Below are positions 60,145-64,000 of a DNA stretch of 64,000 nt, one piece after another. The notes beneath the pieces were generated by a model. That model worked only from the letters and a program-made list of their open reading frames with translations. It ran no database searches and was not told where the DNA came from. Positions within the stretch are counted from its first letter, which is position 1, and every line of letters starts with the position of its first letter. The stretch is from contig NZ_AZUI01000001.1 of NCBI RefSeq assembly GCF_000526995.1, forward strand, positions 4,444,001 to 4,508,000, given 5' to 3'. The position numbers were made by a program, and so were the translations under genes. This DNA is from Lacrimispora indolis DSM 755. Its GTDB lineage: Bacteria > Bacillota > Clostridia > Lachnospirales > Lachnospiraceae.

Positions 60145-60173
60145 TTGACTTATGGTTGGAATCATACTACAAT
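60145..60173 (+). promoter_or_regulatory. Promoter of prfC
   Basis: TTGACT (60145-60150), 17 bp, TACAAT (60168-60173). Confidence 0.7.
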
Positions 60174-60211
60174 AGACAAGTTGAGACGTAAAATTTGGAG
60201 GAACTATTTTT

Positions 60212-61801
60212 GTGAATATAGCGGAAGAGATTAAGAAGAGAAGAACATTTGCCATTATTTCCCATCCGGATGCGGGAAAAACCACGCTGACAGAGAAATT
60301 TCTGCTTTATGGAGGGGCCATCAACCTGGCTGGAACGGTAAAGGGAAGAAAAGGTGCCAAGCATGCAGTTTCCGACTGGATGGAGATTGAAAAGGAGAGA
60401 GGTATTTCCGTCACCTCCTCTGTTTTACAGTTTAATTACGACGGATTTTGTATTAACATTCTGGACACACCCGGCCACCAGGATTTCTCCGAGGATACTT
60501 ATCGTACCTTGATGGCGGCCGATTCCGCTGTCATGGTCATTGATGGTTCCAAGGGTGTGGAGGCTCAGACCATCAAGCTGTTTAAAGTCTGCGTTATGCG
60601 CCATATCCCCATTTTTACATTTGTGAATAAGATGGACCGGGAAGCAAGAGATCCTTTTGAACTGATGGATGAAATCGAGGAAGTTCTTGGGATCAGGACC
60701 TGTCCGGTTAATTGGCCGATTGGCTGCGGAAGGGATTTTAAAGGGGTTTATGACCGCTTTAAAGAGACCATAACCACATTCCGTGCTTCCATGAACGGGC
60801 AGAAGGAAGTGGAGGCAACAGAAGTTCAGCTGGGTGATGCCCAGGTGGATACACTGATCGGGGAAAGCTATCACCGGCAGCTTATGGAAGATATTGAACT
60901 CCTTGACGGCGCCAGCGATGAGCTGGATATGGAACGGGTAGGCAAGGGAGACTTGTCTCCTGTATTTTTTGGTTCAGCACTTACAAATTTCGGAGTGGAG
61001 ACATTTTTGCAGCATTTTCTTCAGATGACAACCTCTCCCCTTCCAAGGCTGACAACAACAGGAGTTGTGGACCCCTTTGAAGAGGACTTTTCCGCTTTTG
61101 TATTCAAGATACAGGCCAACATGAACAAGGCCCACAGGGACCGCATTGCATTCATGCGGATCGTATCCGGTAAGTTTGACGCAGGCATGGAGGTGAACCA
61201 TGTCCAGGGCGGCAAAAAGCTGCGCTTATCCCAGCCTCAGCAGCTTATGGCCCAGGATCGTAAGATCGTGGAAGAAGCCTATGCAGGGGATATTATCGGT
61301 GTTTTTGATCCGGGCATCTTTTCTATTGGAGACACCCTTTGCAAATCCAATGAGAAATTGGAATATGAAGGGATCCCCACCTTTGCACCGGAGCATTTCG
61401 CAAGGGTGAGGCAGATGGACACCATGAAAAGAAAGCAGTTTATCAAAGGCGTGAACCAGATCGCACAGGAAGGTGCCATTCAGATATTCCAGGAGTTTAA
61501 TACCGGAATGGAGGAGATCATTGTGGGAGTTGTAGGGGAACTGCAGTTTGAAGTATTGACCTACCGTCTGGAAAACGAGTACAATGTGGAAGTGAAGCTT
61601 GAAAAGCTTCCATATGAATATATCCGCTGGATCGAGAATAAGGATGAAATTGATGTGGCAAAGATTCAGGGAACATCAGATATGAAACGGATCAAGGATC
61701 TAAAAGACAATCCGCTTCTCTTATTTGTCAACAGCTGGAGCGTAGGCATGGTGTTGGAGCGAAATCCGGGACTGAGGCTTTCCGAATTCGGTCATAGCTA
61801 A
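60212..61801 (+). CDS. prfC: Peptide chain release factor 3
   Basis: A 529-aa translational GTPase that recycles RF1 and RF2. G1 SHPDAGKTTLTEK, G2 GISVTSSVLQF, G3 DTPGHQDFSEDTYR, G4 NKMDRE; domain 2 and the RF3-specific C-terminal domain (FQEFNTGMEEIIVGVVGELQFEVL) are complete. It starts with GTG 60212, about 10 nt after GGAGGAA. Confidence 0.96.
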   Translation: MNIAEEIKKRRTFAIISHPDAGKTTLTEKFLLYGGAINLAGTVKGRKGAKHAVSDWMEIEKERGISVTSSVLQFNYDGFCINILDTPGHQDFSEDTYRTLMAADSAVMVIDGSKGVEAQTIKLFKVCVMRHIPIFTFVNKMDREARDPFELMDEIEEVLGIRTCPVNWPIGCGRDFKGVYDRFKETITTFRASMNGQKEVEATEVQLGDAQVDTLIGESYHRQLMEDIELLDGASDELDMERVGKGDLSPVFFGSALTNFGVETFLQHFLQMTTSPLPRLTTTGVVDPFEEDFSAFVFKIQANMNKAHRDRIAFMRIVSGKFDAGMEVNHVQGGKKLRLSQPQQLMAQDRKIVEEAYAGDIIGVFDPGIFSIGDTLCKSNEKLEYEGIPTFAPEHFARVRQMDTMKRKQFIKGVNQIAQEGAIQIFQEFNTGMEEIIVGVVGELQFEVLTYRLENEYNVEVKLEKLPYEYIRWIENKDEIDVAKIQGTSDMKRIKDLKDNPLLLFVNSWSVGMVLERNPGLRLSEFGHS

Positions 61802-61878
61802 GTCATAACCCGTATAAATCAGATACCGGAAATCCGGGAACAGTTTATGAAGAATAATATATAAGGAGGCAGCAGACA

Positions 61879-62331
61879 ATGAGTAAAATTGATGAAGTAA
61901 GGGCAGCCATGGTAGAGGCCATGAAGGCAAAGAACAAGCAGAGAAAGGATGCCTTATCCATGCTCCTTTCCTCTCTTAAGAATTTTGAGATCGATAAGAA
62001 GGATCACACTCCCATTACTGAGGATGAGGCCAATGCGGTTGTAAAGAAGGAAATCAAGCAGACTCAGGAGACTCATGACCTGGCGCCTGAGGACAGGACG
62101 GATATCAGGGAGGAAGCGGCGTTCCGTATTTCCGTTTATAAGGAGTTTGCTCCGGAGGATATGGGAGAGGAGCAGATCAAGGAAATCATTCAATCTGTTC
62201 TCCAGGAACTGGGAATCGAAACTCCCACCGGGGCTGACAAGGGAAGAATCATGAAGGTCCTGATGCCCAGGGTAAAAGGAAAAGCGGATGGCAAGGCCGT
62301 AAATGACGCACTGGCAGCTATGATGAAGTAA
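61879..62331 (+). CDS. yqeY: GatB/YqeY domain protein
   Basis: A 150-aa protein of the YqeY family, which resembles the tRNA-binding tail domain of GatB. It has MKAKNKQRKDALSMLLSSLKN, EANAVVKKEIKQTQET, and the C-terminal DKGRIMKVLMPRVKGKADGKAVNDALAAMM. Function is not firmly known; tRNA interaction is assumed. AAGGAGG precedes the ATG. It lies 77 bp after prfC and 17 bp before the peptidase gene. Confidence 0.92.
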   Translation: MSKIDEVRAAMVEAMKAKNKQRKDALSMLLSSLKNFEIDKKDHTPITEDEANAVVKKEIKQTQETHDLAPEDRTDIREEAAFRISVYKEFAPEDMGEEQIKEIIQSVLQELGIETPTGADKGRIMKVLMPRVKGKADGKAVNDALAAMMK

Positions 62332-62348
62332 GAAAAGGGGTGTGGACC

Positions 62349-63752
62349 ATGTACAGGAAGGAAATTGAGGAATATATAGAGTCACATAAGCAGGAGATGA
62401 TCGACGACATCTGCACACTGTGCCGTATTAACAGCGAAAAGATGGCCTACAGGGAAGGAATGCCATATGGGAAGGGAGCATTTGAGGCTTTGTCTGAAGC
62501 CCTGGCAATCGCGGAATCCTACGGTTTTTCCATTACCAATTACGATAATTATGTAGGAACAGCAGATTTAAATGATAAGGAGCGCCAGCTTGATATCCTG
62601 GCTCACCTTGATGTGGTTCCGGCAGGAGAAGGCTGGAAGGAAACAGAACCCTTTGAGCCGGTGGCAAAGGAAGGAAAGCTGTTTGGCCGCGGTACAGCAG
62701 ATGACAAAGGCCCGGCTGTTGCAGCCCTTTACGCCATGAGAGCGGTAAAGGAGCTGAATATTCCCCTTAAGAAAAATGTCCGGCTGATCCTTGGAACCGA
62801 CGAAGAGTGCGGAAGCTCTGACATTGCCCATTATTATGCCATAGAAGAGGAAGCTCCCATGACCTTTTCTCCTGACGGCTCTTTTCCGGTGGTGAATACG
62901 GAAAAAGGCGGGTTAAACGGTCATTTTACCGCTGAGTGGGCTCCATCATCCAGCTTTCCAAAGCTGGTAAGCATAAATGCCGGAACAAAGGTAAATGTGG
63001 TGCCTGGAAAAGCTACTGCAGTGGTAGCAGGCATTGACGCCAAAGCCCTTGAGCATGCTGCAGCAGAGTGTGAAAAGAAAACAGGGATTCGTTTTCAACT
63101 GGAGCTGGAAGAAGACACCGCAACCATTACGGCAATCGGTGAAAGTGCCCATGCTTCCCTCCCTGAGGAGGGAAACAATGCCCTGACAGGACTTCTTTCG
63201 TATTTAATTAAGCTTCCCCTGGCAGAGTGCCGGCAGGTGACCATGATCCGCCGCCTTTTGGAGCTGATTCCCCATGGGGACACTTCAGGAAAAGCCCTGG
63301 GAATCGCCATGGAAGATGAGCTTTCCGGCAGCCTGACTCTGGCATTCAGCTTATTAAAGGTAACGGAATCCTGTCTGGAAGGAACCTTTGACAGCCGGTG
63401 CCCTGTCTGCGCTACAGAAGAAAATGTTCTGGAGGTTGTAAAAAGGAACATGACGGAAAAGGGCTTTACCCTTCACAACGATTCCATGAGACCGCCTCAT
63501 CACGTGGATGGAAATTCAGAATTCGTAAAAACCCTGCTGAATGTTTATGAAAGCTATACCGGCTTAAAGGGAGAGTGCGTGTCCATGGGCGGTGGTACTT
63601 ATGTCCATGAATTAAAGAACGGCGTTGCCTTCGGCGCTTCCATGCCGGGGACAGATAACCGCATGCATGGAGCCGACGAGTACGCGGTCATTGATGAACT
63701 TGTGGTAAGCGCTAAGATATTTGCCCAGGTGATCGTGGATCTGTGTTCATAA
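62349..63752 (+). CDS. PepV-like M20 dipeptidase
   Basis: A 467-aa zinc dipeptidase (Sapep/PepV group of M20). Metal ligands and catalytic residues are visible in LDILAHLDVVPAGEGW, FGRGTADDKGPAV, LGTDEECGSSD, FSPDGSFPV and GTYVHELKNGVAFG with the HGADEY tail motif. It cleaves N-terminal residues from dipeptides in the cytoplasm. I start at ATG 62349, 8 nt after AAAGGGGTG; a GTG at 62340 is inside that site. A weak AAAAT-GGG hairpin with T-rich flanks (63751-63780) may end it. Confidence 0.93.
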   Translation: MYRKEIEEYIESHKQEMIDDICTLCRINSEKMAYREGMPYGKGAFEALSEALAIAESYGFSITNYDNYVGTADLNDKERQLDILAHLDVVPAGEGWKETEPFEPVAKEGKLFGRGTADDKGPAVAALYAMRAVKELNIPLKKNVRLILGTDEECGSSDIAHYYAIEEEAPMTFSPDGSFPVVNTEKGGLNGHFTAEWAPSSSFPKLVSINAGTKVNVVPGKATAVVAGIDAKALEHAAAECEKKTGIRFQLELEEDTATITAIGESAHASLPEEGNNALTGLLSYLIKLPLAECRQVTMIRRLLELIPHGDTSGKALGIAMEDELSGSLTLAFSLLKVTESCLEGTFDSRCPVCATEENVLEVVKRNMTEKGFTLHNDSMRPPHHVDGNSEFVKTLLNVYESYTGLKGECVSMGGGTYVHELKNGVAFGASMPGTDNRMHGADEYAVIDELVVSAKIFAQVIVDLCS

Positions 63753-63788
63753 AATTTCGGGTTTTTGTCCCTGATTTTAAAATAAGTA

Positions 63789-63817
63789 TTGACAAAAGCA
63801 GGATGAGAGCGTAAAAT
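63789..63817 (+). promoter_or_regulatory. Strong promoter of the Met-rich ORF
   Basis: TTGACA (63789-63794), 17 bp, TAAAAT (63812-63817), about 60 bp before the small ORF. Confidence 0.8.
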
Positions 63818-63875
63818 ACGGCTCATAAAGGAATTCCTAGTTTGCCTATAGGAATCAGTGGAAGGAGTAGCTGCC

Positions 63876-63971
63876 ATGAACCAGTTAAAAGCCATGCAGA
63901 TGAATATGGATCCGATGGACGGCATGTGTATGATGATGTGTCGTGTATCAGAATGCATAAAAATACGATAA
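63876..63971 (+). CDS. 31-aa Met- and Cys-rich small protein or leader peptide
   Basis: A small ORF with a clear GGAAGGAG 8 nt before its ATG and a near-consensus promoter. The product MNQLKAMQMNMDPMDGMCMM-type sequence has nine Met and three Cys (C18-x3-C22-x4-C27) in 31 residues. Its last 19 bases overlap, in another frame, the start of the next gene. Such composition suggests metal (copper-like) binding or a leader whose translation controls the downstream gene. No homologue is known to me. Confidence 0.6.
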   Translation: MNQLKAMQMNMDPMDGMCMMMCRVSECIKIR

Positions 63972-64000
63972 TCGTTTCATTTGTATGGATTGTGATTGGA
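63953..64000 (+). CDS. Start of a membrane or exported protein gene, cut by the window
   Basis: ATG 63953 opens a frame MHKNTIIVSFVWIVIG that runs off the right edge. The hydrophobic start after a Lys looks like a signal peptide or first TM helix. It has no Shine-Dalgarno of its own, so it depends on translation of the overlapping small ORF. Only 16 codons are visible and identity cannot be told. Confidence 0.4.
   Translation, partial: MHKNTIIVSFVWIVIG

Overview
This is a low-to-mid GC Gram-positive chromosome segment, most likely from a spore-forming Lachnospiraceae (Clostridium cluster XIVa, Lacrimispora/Enterocloster-like). The evidence is the sporulation genes (spoIIGA-sigE, sigG), a valS T-box, lipobox-bearing solute-binding proteins, the tig-clpP-clpX-lon-engB order, a DUF4364 protein, and the DUF5717/DUF5716 pair that I know only from Lachnospiraceae-type genomes. 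The genus is an inference. I see no phage, transposase, CRISPR array, rRNA or tRNA.

Layout. (1) 1-10.2 kb: tail of cbiC, then a sugar-sensing and uptake locus: YesN/YesM-type two-component system, two membrane-anchored periplasmic-binding proteins, and the galactose-type ABC transporter mglB-mglA-mglC. (2) 10.3-17.1 kb: a CYTH protein, an orphan MglB-like lipoprotein with a DJ-1 protein, and a second orphan solute-binding lipoprotein next to a membrane GGDEF-EAL protein. (3) 17.2-23.8 kb: the proteostasis cluster tig, clpP, clpX, lon, engB. (4) 23.9-26.5 kb: a polar amino-acid ABC transporter. (5) 26.5-30 kb, minus strand: tandem-GNAT protein, small membrane protein, DUF4364 protein, malic enzyme. 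(6) 30.2-35.9 kb: a three-gene operon of unknown function (DUF5717 giant, divergent Hsp70/actin-fold DUF5716, TPR-like protein). (7) 36-42.4 kb: T-box-controlled valS, spoIIGA-sigE, and a SigV/RsiV-type ECF sigma and anti-sigma pair. (8) 42.4-47.9 kb, minus strand: Cys-rich MarR regulator plus sufCBDSU. (9) 48.5-55.9 kb: an L-ascorbate-type (ula) operon that lacks ulaD, carries an unrecognised His-rich beta-propeller gene, and ends in a decayed transaldolase-like gene. (10) 56-64 kb: sigG and coaX (minus), then coaBC, an esterase-like hydrolase, prfC, a YqeY protein, a PepV-like dipeptidase, and a tiny Met-rich ORF overlapping the start of a membrane-protein gene that runs off the window.

The most unusual content is partly non-coding. 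A ~52-bp two-hairpin repeat (called R1 here) occurs at eight loci between 1.8 and 36 kb, always in the sense orientation of the next gene and usually ending in its ribosome-binding site. A second structured repeat (R2, 75-92 bp) sits at three loci, tandem at two of them, with compensatory changes in its hairpins. A third short repeat (R3) occurs twice. The best candidates for undescribed protein systems are the DUF5717/DUF5716/TPR operon, the propeller gene in the ula operon, and the Cys-rich MarR regulator of suf.
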